From positions 1-51,255 of the forward strand of contig JBDKTO010000086.1 in the NCBI GenBank assembly GCA_039680175.1: DNA of 51,255 nt, read 5' to 3'. The DNA comes from Veillonellales bacterium (lineage in GTDB: Bacteria; Bacillota; Negativicutes; JAAYSF01). Numbering within the stretch: position 1 is the stretch's first letter; each line of letters begins with the position of its first letter. The translations under genes and the position numbers were made by a program. Below are positions 23,940-31,118 of this stretch, piece after piece. The notes under the pieces are model-generated. The model searched no databases. It saw only the letters and a list, made by a program, of their open reading frames with translations, and had not been told where the DNA came from.

Positions 23940-25910
23940 ATGATTATCAATCACAATCTTGCATCACTGAACACCTTGAATGCTTTGAGCAAAAACGAAA
24001 CTGCCACCCAGTCCTCGCTGGCGAAGCTGTCTTCCGGTCTCAGGATCAACAGTGCGTCCGACGATGCGGCCGGTCTGGCAATTTCGGAAAAAATGCGGGG
24101 CCAGATTCGCGGCCTCGATCAGGCCAAGAGTAATTCCCAGGACGGTATTTCCCTGGTACAGACGGCAGAAGGCGCCTTAAATGAAACCACCAGCATCCTC
24201 CAGCGGATGCGGGAACTGGCTGTCCAGGCTTCCAATGACACCGCCACCGACAGCGACCGTACCGCCTGCCAGAAGGAAGTCGCTCAGTTAAAAAGTGAAA
24301 TCAACCGAATTTCCAGCACTACCCAGTTTAATACCAAGAATCTGCTGGACGGCAGTCTGGCGGCAGGCAGCAGTGTGGCTCTTGCCACGAAGCTGAATTC
24401 GTCCGCTTTAGAAACTTCCGCTACTCAGGGGACTGCGGTTGGTAGTGCTCTGACAGCTACTACTGCTTCACCGATTACCATTACGAGCGGCACAAATGAT
24501 CAGATTAAATTAAATGTTGACGGCGCCGGCGATCAATCCATTACAATTGCGGCGGGAAGCTATACCAGCACATCCGATCTGGCAGCAGCAGTAAATACTG
24601 CTATCGGCAACAACACGGCTTTAGCCGGTAAAGTAACGGCGGAAGTGACCTCCAGCGGAGCATTATCTTTTGTATCCGCCAGTACCGGCACCAGCAGTTC
24701 GGTAGTTGTATCGGCAGGTACAAATGATGCAAGTGCAACACTGGGAATGTCATCTCCGACCTATGCAACCGGCAAAGCGGCTTCTGCAACTATTTCGGGA
24801 GATACTCATGGTACGGCTGCTGGGTCTGTTGCGCTTTCGAGTGCACTTACCGTTGCTAGTACCGCGAATACCCTTAACCTTACTTTGGATGGTGCCTCAT
24901 CGGGGGTTGACATTTCAGTAGCAGCGGCTACTTATACTAGTTCAAGCAATCTAGTAAGTGCGATAAATACGGCAATAAATGGTTCTTCATTAAACGGAAA
25001 AGTTACAGCATCAGTCGACGGTAGTGATCATCTTGTATTTACCTCGACTTTAACGGGGACTTCTAGTTCTGTTAGTGTCACGGCTGGTACATCCAATAGC
25101 GGGTTGACAGCACTTGTGGGAACGGCCACAGCAGTTGCCGGTACCGGTGCCGGAGAAACTTTAGTTTCTTTGGCGGATTCCGACGGCAACAACTATGGCT
25201 TGAAATCAGGCAATCAGATCAACATCAGTGTACTGGTAGGCGGAGAACAAAAAACAGCTAAATTGGCCGTTACTTCGACGACTACATTGCAAAATCTGGC
25301 CGACTCGATCCAGGACGCCATCGGCGGTTCTTCCAGCGTTACCATTGAAGATAATAAGATCAAGATTACCGGACAGGCCGGTACGGCGAATACCGTTTCC
25401 GATCTTACCTTAACGGCGCAAACTTCAGCGACCGATACGACGGCAACGGCTGCTAATTTCGGCAGTGATCTGAGCGCTTACACGGAAACTCAGGCTGCTA
25501 CCGATATTCGGGATGACGGGTCCCTCACCTTCCAAATCGGTGCCAACCAGAACCAGACCATGTCGGTAGATATTAATAAAATGAATGTTGAGTCTCTGGC
25601 TCTGTCTTCCGTCGATGTCAGCACTCAGGCCGGTGCGGAATCGGCTATCACAGTCATTGACAATGCAACCAGTGCAGTGTCTACCGAACGGGCAAAACTG
25701 GGCGCCTATGAAAACCGTCTGGATCATACCATTAATAACCTGACTACAACTTCTCAAAACATGACGACAGCCGAATCCCGGATTCGCGACGTGGATATGG
25801 CTTCCGAAATGGCCAACTATCAGAAGAACAGCGTTCTGCAGCAAGCGGCGCAGGCGATGCTGGCTCAGGCCAACCAACAGCCGCAGCAGGTTCTCTCGCT
25901 GCTGAAGTAA
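23940..25910 (+). CDS. hag: flagellin with tandem Flagellin-IN-type repeats in the surface domain
   Basis: A 656-residue filament protein with GGGAGG before ATG 23940. Residues 1-140 are the conserved D0/D1 N-terminus ([36 protein letters not shown]). The last about 110 residues are the matching C-terminus, with [18 protein letters not shown] and [14 protein letters not shown]. The variable middle (about 140-540) has two copies of a domain of about 95 residues, near 177-270 and 298-395, of the type 'aSTYsSssdLvaAiNtAI...GKVTAsvd...LvFtS'. The second copy has a more AT-rich codon use (24835-25110) than its flanks, which suggests later acquisition. The gene is monocistronic, with a long structured leader and its own terminator. 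The Ser/Thr-rich surface is a likely target of the adjacent glycosyltransferases. Confidence 0.95.
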   Translation: MIINHNLASLNTLNALSKNETATQSSLAKLSSGLRINSASDDAAGLAISEKMRGQIRGLDQAKSNSQDGISLVQTAEGALNETTSILQRMRELAVQASNDTATDSDRTACQKEVAQLKSEINRISSTTQFNTKNLLDGSLAAGSSVALATKLNSSALETSATQGTAVGSALTATTASPITITSGTNDQIKLNVDGAGDQSITIAAGSYTSTSDLAAAVNTAIGNNTALAGKVTAEVTSSGALSFVSASTGTSSSVVVSAGTNDASATLGMSSPTYATGKAASATISGDTHGTAAGSVALSSALTVASTANTLNLTLDGASSGVDISVAAATYTSSSNLVSAINTAINGSSLNGKVTASVDGSDHLVFTSTLTGTSSSVSVTAGTSNSGLTALVGTATAVAGTGAGETLVSLADSDGNNYGLKSGNQINISVLVGGEQKTAKLAVTSTTTLQNLADSIQDAIGGSSSVTIEDNKIKITGQAGTANTVSDLTLTAQTSATDTTATAANFGSDLSAYTETQAATDIRDDGSLTFQIGANQNQTMSVDINKMNVESLALSSVDVSTQAGAESAITVIDNATSAVSTERAKLGAYENRLDHTINNLTTTSQNMTTAESRIRDVDMASEMANYQKNSVLQQAAQAMLAQANQQPQQVLSLLK

Positions 25911-25946
25911 TCCGGCTGACGGGATATAGAACGGTAGGGATAGAAT

Positions 25947-25976
25947 AAACGCCGGAGACGTGTGTCTCCGGCGTTT
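25947..25976 (+). terminator. flagellin terminator
   Basis: A perfect 13-bp stem (25947-25959 with 25964-25976) around GTGT, 36 bases after the flagellin stop. Confidence 0.75.
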
Positions 25977-26073
25977 GCTGTCGAATAAACGAGTAAAGGA
26001 ATGTCCTGTGCACCAAGCAATGGTATATTATAGTTTTCCTTGGGGCGGCGCAAAGGCGCCCCGTAATAAAAAA

Positions 26074-26093
26074 ATCCGGCGCAATGGCCGGAT
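26074..26093 (-). terminator. intrinsic terminator of the coiled-coil gene
   Basis: ATCCGGC (26087-26093 on the minus strand) pairs with its complement (26074-26080). On the minus strand it is followed by a run of seven T, a textbook intrinsic terminator. Confidence 0.8.
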
Positions 26094-26097
26094 AAGT

Positions 26098-26625
26098 TTA
26101 CTTTGCTACTTTTATATGTCGATTTAATTCCGCTTCATGGTTAAATAGCCGGGCATTGAGCAGATCAAACTTTGAATCCAGCAGAGCAATATCTTCTTTT
26201 GCAGCAGCTTTGCCGGTCAATACATCGAGGTTATGGCCTACGCTGTGGAGCTGGGCGTTGACTTCTTCCAGGTTGTGGCGCATAGCCTGAATCAATCGGC
26301 TGTTTTCATCCTGCTGGATTTTGCTGGCCATGTCCTGTTCGATTATAGCTAAGCGTTTGGTCATGTCTTGTTCGAATGCAGCTAAGCGTTTGGTCATGTC
26401 CTGCTCGAATGTAGCCAAGCGGGTGGTCATGTCTTGTTCGAATGTAGCTAAGCGGGTGGTGATGTCCTGTTCAAAAGCAGTTAAGCGGGTGGTCATGCCC
26501 TGTTCAAATGCAGCTAAGCGGGTGGTCATGTCTTGTTCAATTGTATCCAGGCGCTTGCTCATGTGCTGCTGGCCCTTCTCCATGCTGTCGAGCCGGGAAA
26601 GTATCTGTTGTAAAAGTTCTTCCAT
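26098..26625 (-). CDS. coiled-coil protein with 11-residue (hendecad) tandem repeats
   Basis: From ATG 26625 (AGGACG about 9 bases upstream) the product has 175 residues without signal or membrane segments. Residues about 20-105 consist of about seven repeats of the type MTTRLATFEQD, exactly 11 residues long. Hendecads form right-handed or nearly straight coiled coils. The C-terminal third (ENSRLIQAMRHNLEEVNAQLH...LLDSKFDLLNARLFNHEAEL) is heptad-like. The frame stays open upstream of the ATG, but that part has poor composition and includes a dispersed repeat. I do not recognise a family; structural or scaffold roles are possible. It lies between flagellin and a kinase gene. Confidence 0.7.
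   Translation of the reverse strand: MEELLQQILSRLDSMEKGQQHMSKRLDTIEQDMTTRLAAFEQGMTTRLTAFEQDITTRLATFEQDMTTRLATFEQDMTKRLAAFEQDMTKRLAIIEQDMASKIQQDENSRLIQAMRHNLEEVNAQLHSVGHNLDVLTGKAAAKEDIALLDSKFDLLNARLFNHEAELNRHIKVAK
26325..26560. repeat. tandem 33-bp repeats inside the coiled-coil gene
   Basis: Roughly seven imperfect 33-bp units with the core CATGTCTTGTTCGAATGTAG, each coding for one 11-residue unit. Unit number could vary between strains by slippage. Confidence 0.8.
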
Positions 26626-26735
26626 AGCCTTCACCGTCCTTTCCGTTAGGTCTATTTTATCATTGGAGGTGGTAGACGTGCAATATGAAAGTGCGGAGCC
26701 TTGCGCTGTTTTAGGATTGACTTCTTGGCGGATTT

Positions 26736-26760
26736 GTCCGGCAGCGCGATAGTGAAGGTG
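26736..26760 (-). pseudogene. possible remnant of a histidine kinase C-terminus
   Basis: On the minus strand this reads ATFTIALPDK, almost the same as the last residues of the intact kinase (TNFTIALPDK) about 75 bases away, with a family B repeat between them. Its codons differ at several third positions, so it is not a fresh duplication. Too short to be certain. Confidence 0.35.
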
Positions 26761-26768
26761 GCAGCAGC

Positions 26769-26808
26769 AGAGAGATTGCTTCGCTGGCGCTCGCAATGGC
26801 AAAATGCG
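26769..26808. repeat. dispersed palindromic repeat, family B copy 2
   Basis: AGAGATTGCTTCGCTGGCGC followed by TCGCAATGGCAAAATGCGG, homologous to 17996-18046. It abuts the stop codon of the kinase gene. Confidence 0.6.
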
Positions 26809-26809
26809 G

Positions 26810-28105
26810 CTATTTGTCTGGCAGCGCTATAGTAAAATTGGTGCCTTTGCCGAGGGTACTGGCGACGGTGATGGTTCCGCCGTGGCTTTCGATGATCCAT
26901 TTGGCGATGGACAGACCAAGGCCGGAGCCGCCCTTGGCACGGGACTGATCCACCTGGTAGAAGCGGTCGAAGATTTTGTCCAAACATTCTGCCGGGATCC
27001 CTTCGCCCGAGTCGGCTATAGTTATTATGTTTTGACTGCCTTTTTGCCGCAGAGAAATTTGGATGTGACCGCCGGAGGGGGTATGGCGGATGGCGTTGTC
27101 CAGTAATATGTTGATTACCTGCTTAATCCGGGCTGCATCACCGAAACTTTCCAAGGGAGAAGCGGCAAGCAGTTTCAGGGACACAGCTTTTGCCGCAGCC
27201 ATTGCTTCAAAGGGAGCGGCGGCCTCGGCAATAGCCAGGTTCACTGATAATGGTTCCAGTATCAGCTTCTGCTGATGAGAATCGGCACGGGACAGGAAAA
27301 GCAGGGAATTAACCAGATTGCTCATACAGACGGTTTCTTCCTGAATGTTGTCAAGCCATTTGCGCTGATCGGCCACGGTTTCATCCGGACTTCCCCGGAC
27401 GATGTCCAGGTTGGTTTGAATGACCGCCAGGGGGGTACGCAGTTCATGGGAAGCATCGGATAAGAAATCTTTTTGCTGCTGCCAGGCTTTTTGAATAGGA
27501 ATCATGGCTCGGTTGGCCAGAAAGAAGCTGGCGCCAAAGGACAGCAGGGAACAGATTAGGCCGACGAGCAGCAAGGCGGCTGCCTGAAATTGCAGAATCG
27601 TTTTTTCCTGTGAATTATCATGAAACAGCAGCAGTGTACCCGGCTGATTTTTAAGGGGCGATTGATAAAAAGAATAGTTGATTTGATTGGATACAATCGA
27701 GCCTTTCGGGCTGTTCGTTTGTAAAGTTTCCCGGGTCAGCAATGATAGCTGCTCCGCCGGGAGGGAATGACCGGAGGAATGAAAAGTAATGGAACCGTCG
27801 GGGGAAGTTTCAACGAAAAAGAAGTTGGGTCCAGGGGGACGCTCGGGACGGGGAAGCGGCAGGGGCCCAGGCGGAGCAGGGGGAGGAGGAACGGGAGAGA
27901 GTCCGTCAGGGGGATTCTCTCGCTGGGGCAGGTCGGTGATCCGACCATCCTGAATGTCTTCCATAATTTTTTGCGCTAAAGAATCAGCATGATTTGCCAT
28001 ATTGATTTGCGAAAAGTAGTAGGTTCCCAGAATTAAAAGAAAAAAGAGAGCCAGCATGATAGACATATTGATGACTGTCAGTTTCAGTCGCAGTTTTTTG
28101 AACAT
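26810..28105 (-). CDS. membrane sensor histidine kinase (orphan)
   Basis: A 431-residue protein from ATG 28105 (AAAGGTG 7 bases upstream). Transmembrane helix 1 covers about residues 9-30 and helix 2 about 168-190. The extracytoplasmic part between them contains a very proline-rich stretch (SPVPPPPAPPGPLPLPRP, about residues 70-90). The HisKA domain has the phospho-acceptor in DASHELRTPLAVIQTN, and the ATPase domain has IKQVINILLDNAIRHT, DSGEGIP and GGSGLGLSIAKWI. There is no clear HAMP domain. No response regulator adjoins it; an orphan OmpR-type regulator lies on the same strand at 38011, beyond the flagellar block, and may be its partner. Confidence 0.88.
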   Translation of the reverse strand: MFKKLRLKLTVINMSIMLALFFLLILGTYYFSQINMANHADSLAQKIMEDIQDGRITDLPQRENPPDGLSPVPPPPAPPGPLPLPRPERPPGPNFFFVETSPDGSITFHSSGHSLPAEQLSLLTRETLQTNSPKGSIVSNQINYSFYQSPLKNQPGTLLLFHDNSQEKTILQFQAAALLLVGLICSLLSFGASFFLANRAMIPIQKAWQQQKDFLSDASHELRTPLAVIQTNLDIVRGSPDETVADQRKWLDNIQEETVCMSNLVNSLLFLSRADSHQQKLILEPLSVNLAIAEAAAPFEAMAAAKAVSLKLLAASPLESFGDAARIKQVINILLDNAIRHTPSGGHIQISLRQKGSQNIITIADSGEGIPAECLDKIFDRFYQVDQSRAKGGSGLGLSIAKWIIESHGGTITVASTLGKGTNFTIALPDK

Positions 28106-28308
28106 TGCCAAACACCTTTCTGTTATTACTCCAAGAGAAATACCATTCCGTGAATTGCCCTATTTATTTATTGTAGCCGGTTATTCTTGGAAATTCCTTT
28201 GCTTTTTAAATAACCCCCTGGAAATGGCAAGCAAGAGCAAAGCGTCAAAATTTTTCATGATATTCTTTATTTTAATAAAAGTTTAATTAAAATTAAATAA
28301 ATTTCAAA

Positions 28309-28335
28309 GAAATTCCCAAGAAATCAATGCGATAA
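28309..28335 (+). promoter_or_regulatory. SigD/sigma-28-like promoter of csrA
   Basis: GAAA (28309-28312), 15 bases, then TGCGATAA (28328-28335): 3 of 4 and 6 of 8 bases of the consensus with exact spacing. As at flagellin, it lies about 25 bases upstream of a leader element. Confidence 0.5.
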
Positions 28336-28359
28336 TAATATTGAAAGCAGCATAATGAC

Positions 28360-28432
28360 AAGGATGATTCGATTGGTCGAACTAAACCTGCAGGACGCAA
28401 GGAAAGTTGGACAATAGAGTTGTCCTTTTTTA
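28360..28432 (+). ncRNA. structured leader element 3 (CsrA-type loop plus terminator-like stem), csrA leader
   Basis: P1 pairs AAGGATGA (28360-28367) with TTGTCCTT (28420-28427), where U-G and G-U pairs replace pairs seen in the other copies; a T-rich tail follows. P2 pairs ATTGGTCGAACT (28372-28383) with AGTTGGACAAT (28405-28415), with one bulge and one mismatch. P3 pairs CCTGC (28387-28391) with GCAAGG (28397-28402) around AGGAC. The 5' arm ACAAGGATG matches ACARGGAUG of the CsrA consensus perfectly. It ends 9 bases before the CAGGGAGGAG ribosome binding site of csrA, so feedback by CsrA on its own mRNA is likely. Confidence 0.7.
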
Positions 28433-28457
28433 TTTTTTATCAGGGAGGAGAGGTATT

Positions 28458-28631
28458 ATGTTGGTATTAGGGAGAAAACCGGGAGAGTACATTATGATTG
28501 GAAAAGATATTATGGTGAAGGTTATTCGCAGTGATGCGGGAGATTTACGGCTGGCGATTGACGCGCCGAAAAACATCAATATTACCAGAGGAGAGATTTA
28601 TGAGGATAAAGACAAGTATATCTCAATGTAA
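28458..28631 (+). CDS. csrA: CsrA, RNA-binding translational regulator
   Basis: From ATG 28458 behind GGGAGGAG the product has 57 residues. It begins MLVLGRKPGEYIMIGKDIMV and has IDAPKNINITRGEIYED, including the conserved Arg that contacts GGA in RNA. Homologues usually have 60-75 residues, so the C-terminal tail is short. CsrA dimers bind GGA in hairpin loops and block translation or change RNA fate; in Bacillus the main target is the flagellin leader and FliW antagonises CsrA. Here csrA heads the hook-filament cluster, is preceded by a structured element with two strong CsrA motifs, and has no fliW beside it or elsewhere in the window. Confidence 0.93.
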   Translation: MLVLGRKPGEYIMIGKDIMVKVIRSDAGDLRLAIDAPKNINITRGEIYEDKDKYISM

Positions 28632-28677
28632 GAGTAACGAAGAGCAAATTGCAGTGAAGCAGCGATACCAAAGCTTC

Positions 28678-28746
28678 AAGGACGAATCCTTTTGCTGAAC
28701 CAGGCAGGACGCCGGGACAGGCAGCAAAAGGGTTCGTCCTTTTTTT
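28678..28746 (+). ncRNA. structured leader element 4 (CsrA-type loop plus terminator-like stem), flgD leader
   Basis: P1 pairs AAGGACGAA (28678-28686) with TTCGTCCTT (28733-28741), followed by a T-run. P2 pairs CCTTTTGCTG (28688-28697) with CAGCAAAAGG (28722-28731), a perfect 10 bp. P3 pairs CCAGGC (28700-28705) with GCCGGG (28711-28716, one A-G mismatch) around AGGAC. It lies between csrA and flgD. I see no good promoter of its own, so it may act on read-through from csrA. Confidence 0.7.
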
Positions 28747-28766
28747 CGGCAGGAAGGAAAAGCGGT

Positions 28767-28795
28767 TAATAAGCCGCTGTTTAGGCGGTTTGTTA
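28767..28795 (+). promoter_or_regulatory. conserved accessory hairpin after element 4
   Basis: TAATAAGCCG (28767-28776) pairs with CGGTTTGTTA (28786-28795). It is homologous to the hairpin at 23848-23879 and stands 15 bases before the flgD ribosome binding site. Confidence 0.5.
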
Positions 28796-28825
28796 TAAAT
28801 AAAATGATTTAAGGGAGGAATATTT

Positions 28826-29281
28826 ATGTCTACGAGTGCAGTGAGCAGCAGTTCCGATTATTGGATTACTCCGACGAGTACCGATACGGATACCAGCAGT
28901 ACAAAAGGGAAAAGCGATTTGAGCGATTTTGCCAGTTTTATGAAAATTTTGTCCAGTGAACTGCAGAATCAGGACCCGACGGATCCGGTGAGCAATACGG
29001 AGTATGTAGCGCAGCTGGCTCAAGTGGAGTCCTTATCTCAGCTCCAATCTATGAACAACAGCATTGCGGCCAACAGCGCCTATAGTCTGCTTGGTAAAAC
29101 GGTGACTTATGAGACCACCGATTCCAGTACCGGCGTTACCACAACAGCCAGCGGCACGGTATCGGCAGTAGTGCTAAAAGACAGTGTTCCTTATATAACG
29201 GTAAATGGTGAAACGGTAAAGGCCAGCACCGTTCAGCAGGTGGCTTCCGCCAGTTCCGGGACAAGCTCTGCTACGGCTTAA
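28826..29281 (+). CDS. flgD: FlgD, flagellar hook assembly (capping) protein
   Basis: A 151-residue protein with AAGGGAGG before ATG 28826. The FlgD signature lies at about residues 35-75: FMKILSSELQNQDPTDPVSN and YVAQLAQVESLSQL. The C-terminal part (about 88-135) fits a shortened beta domain; the protein is shorter than the about 220 residues of enteric FlgD. FlgD caps the growing hook while FlgE subunits are added. flgE follows in the same direction. Confidence 0.93.
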   Translation: MSTSAVSSSSDYWITPTSTDTDTSSTKGKSDLSDFASFMKILSSELQNQDPTDPVSNTEYVAQLAQVESLSQLQSMNNSIAANSAYSLLGKTVTYETTDSSTGVTTTASGTVSAVVLKDSVPYITVNGETVKASTVQQVASASSGTSSATA

Positions 29282-29310
29282 GAAACAATACTGCTGTAAT
29301 TGAATTTAAT

Positions 29311-29335
29311 CAGCCGGACCCCTTTGGGGAGGCTG
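29311..29335 (+). terminator. hairpin between flgD and flgE, possible partial terminator
   Basis: CAGCC pairs with GGCTG, with an inner CCCC/GGGG stem and loop TTT, followed by the weak T-rich tail TTCCTATTTCT. It may attenuate or protect the flgD mRNA end. Confidence 0.5.
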
Positions 29336-29382
29336 TTCCTATTTCTGACCGAACGATGAAATAGAATCAGGGGGAAATGCAT

Positions 29383-31095
29383 ATGTCAACAGCAATGTAT
29401 TCCGGTGTGTCCGGTCTAAAATCCCAACAGACGAAACTGGACGTAATCGGCAATAATATTTCCAATATCAGTACGGCCGGCTATAAAAGCCAACGGGTGA
29501 CTTTCAGTGATATTCTCAGCCAAACGATTAATGCGGCTACCGGTCCCAGTACATCTTCCAACCGGGGCGGGACAAACCCCGAACAGATTGGTCTCGGCGT
29601 CAGCGTAAGCTCGGTTGATACCAATATGACGACCGGCAGTACCCAGTCGACAGGCGACACGATGGACGTATCCATCGGCGGCGACGGCTTTTTTATTGTC
29701 CAGAGCGGCACCGGCAGCGATTATGAATTTACCCGGGCGGGTAATTTCGGTGTGGACAAGAACGGCAATCTGACGGTTAACGGACGGAAAGTCTGCGGCT
29801 GGGAAAAATACAGCACGGATTCCAGCGGCTCGACTACCTATGACACGCAAACAACCGTTGAACCGCTTAATCTGTTTTCCGACAGCGTGAACGGCAATAA
29901 AAAGGTGATTGCGCCGGAAGCAACTACTACGGAAACTTTTTCCGGCAATTTGGACCCGACAAAAACCGCCGCCGGAACGGGTCTGAGTACAATCGGCACG
30001 GTTCCCACTACGGCGGATTCAACGACGACGATGACGGTATATGATTCCGAGGGCAACAGCCATGATATTCAGGTAAAAATGTATAAATGCTATACCGATG
30101 CCAGTACCGGCGGTACGGAAACCGGCAATGTGGCTCTTACGGGTACAGCCCTGACGGTTAGCAGTTCTGCCAATACGATTAAGCTTAAAGTGGATGGCGA
30201 TACTACCGGTGTTGATATTTCCGTCGCGGCGAGCACGTACAGCAGCGCAAGCGATCTGGTGAAGGCGGTAAACAGTGCTATTAATGCCACAGCGTTAAGC
30301 GGAAAAGTAACGGCTGCCCTTGACAGCAACAACCATCTTGTCTTTACTTCAACATCAACCGGTACATCCAGTACGGTGACAGTTGAGTCAGGTGGAAGCA
30401 ATGACGGTTTGGCGGCTTTGGTTGGCACTACCGGGACAAGTAACACCACCGGCACAACCGGAACCGGTAATACTTCCTGGTTCTGGCAGGCAGTACCTTC
30501 CTCTTCTGATTTGACGGTAGGCGTTCCTGCCTCTGGGTATATTGAATTTGACAGTAACGGCAAGCTGATTACTACTGATACGACGAACTATAATACAACT
30601 CCCAGTATCACTCTAAATCCGGCTGCTTCCGTTGGTTCCGGCTCGTTTTCTGTAAAACTGGATATGTCTTCACTTTCCACCTATACTACCAGCACCACCA
30701 GTTCGGTAACTGCCAGTGGCGACGGTTATGCCGCCGGTGAGTTGAGCGATGTGAGTATCGGCAGTGACGGCATTATTACCGGATCTTACAGCAATGGGAA
30801 AAAGCAGTCGCTGGCGATGATTGCACTGGCCGCTTTTACCAATCCAGCCGGTTTGGAAAAAGTAGGGAATAATTTATATAAAACGACGACCAACTCCGGT
30901 AATTTCACCGGCGGCGTAGAGGCCGGGTCCGGCGGCACCGGCACGTTAAGTTCGGGCACATTGGAAGGATCCAATGTGGACCTGGCGGAGCAGTTCAGCG
31001 ACATGATGGTTACGGAGCGGGCCTATCAGGCCAACAGCAAGGTAATTACCACTTCGGATACTATGATGGAAACTCTAATTAACATGATACGGTAA
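29383..31095 (+). CDS. flgE: FlgE, flagellar hook protein
   Basis: The product has 570 residues from ATG 29383, 8 bases from CAGGGGGA; the ATG at 29377 is too close to it. The N-terminus (MSTAMYSGVSGLKSQQTKLD, NNISNISTAGYKSQRVTF) and C-terminus (LEGSNVDLAEQFSDMM, ERAYQANSKVI) are the rod/hook D0 domains. In the middle, at about residues 249-354, there is one copy of the Flagellin-IN-like repeat also found twice in flagellin; the match to the second flagellin copy is very close ([18 protein letters not shown]). The hook joins basal body and filament. Confidence 0.93.
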   Translation: MSTAMYSGVSGLKSQQTKLDVIGNNISNISTAGYKSQRVTFSDILSQTINAATGPSTSSNRGGTNPEQIGLGVSVSSVDTNMTTGSTQSTGDTMDVSIGGDGFFIVQSGTGSDYEFTRAGNFGVDKNGNLTVNGRKVCGWEKYSTDSSGSTTYDTQTTVEPLNLFSDSVNGNKKVIAPEATTTETFSGNLDPTKTAAGTGLSTIGTVPTTADSTTTMTVYDSEGNSHDIQVKMYKCYTDASTGGTETGNVALTGTALTVSSSANTIKLKVDGDTTGVDISVAASTYSSASDLVKAVNSAINATALSGKVTAALDSNNHLVFTSTSTGTSSTVTVESGGSNDGLAALVGTTGTSNTTGTTGTGNTSWFWQAVPSSSDLTVGVPASGYIEFDSNGKLITTDTTNYNTTPSITLNPAASVGSGSFSVKLDMSSLSTYTTSTTSSVTASGDGYAAGELSDVSIGSDGIITGSYSNGKKQSLAMIALAAFTNPAGLEKVGNNLYKTTTNSGNFTGGVEAGSGGTGTLSSGTLEGSNVDLAEQFSDMMVTERAYQANSKVITTSDTMMETLINMIR

Positions 31096-31118
31096 TAACA
31101 GATAAAGGAGTACCGGCT

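Larger units (their letters stand above)
28106..28457. other. divergent intergenic region, kinase / csrA leader
   Basis: A 352-base region. The kinase side (28106-28300) is AT-rich with no clear promoter assigned. The csrA side holds the sigma-28-like promoter at 28309-28335 and the structured element at 28360-28432. Confidence 0.6.

Noticed and set aside
26325-26560. CRISPR-like array of 33-bp repeats
   Set aside because: The units are contiguous without spacers and encode an in-frame 11-residue repeat.
26626-26802. N-terminal extension of the coiled-coil protein to 26802
   Set aside because: The extension is Cys/His/Arg-rich, runs through the dispersed repeat and the kinase remnant, and lacks a ribosome binding site; ATG 26625 has one.
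26652-26987. Minus-strand 111-residue frame across the family B repeat
   Set aside because: It overlaps the kinase gene in another frame and crosses a non-coding repeat.
23640-28746. Cyclic di-GMP (GEMM) riboswitch
   Set aside because: The conserved GEMM core and tetraloop receptor sequences are absent; the resemblance is limited to a GGACGC string.
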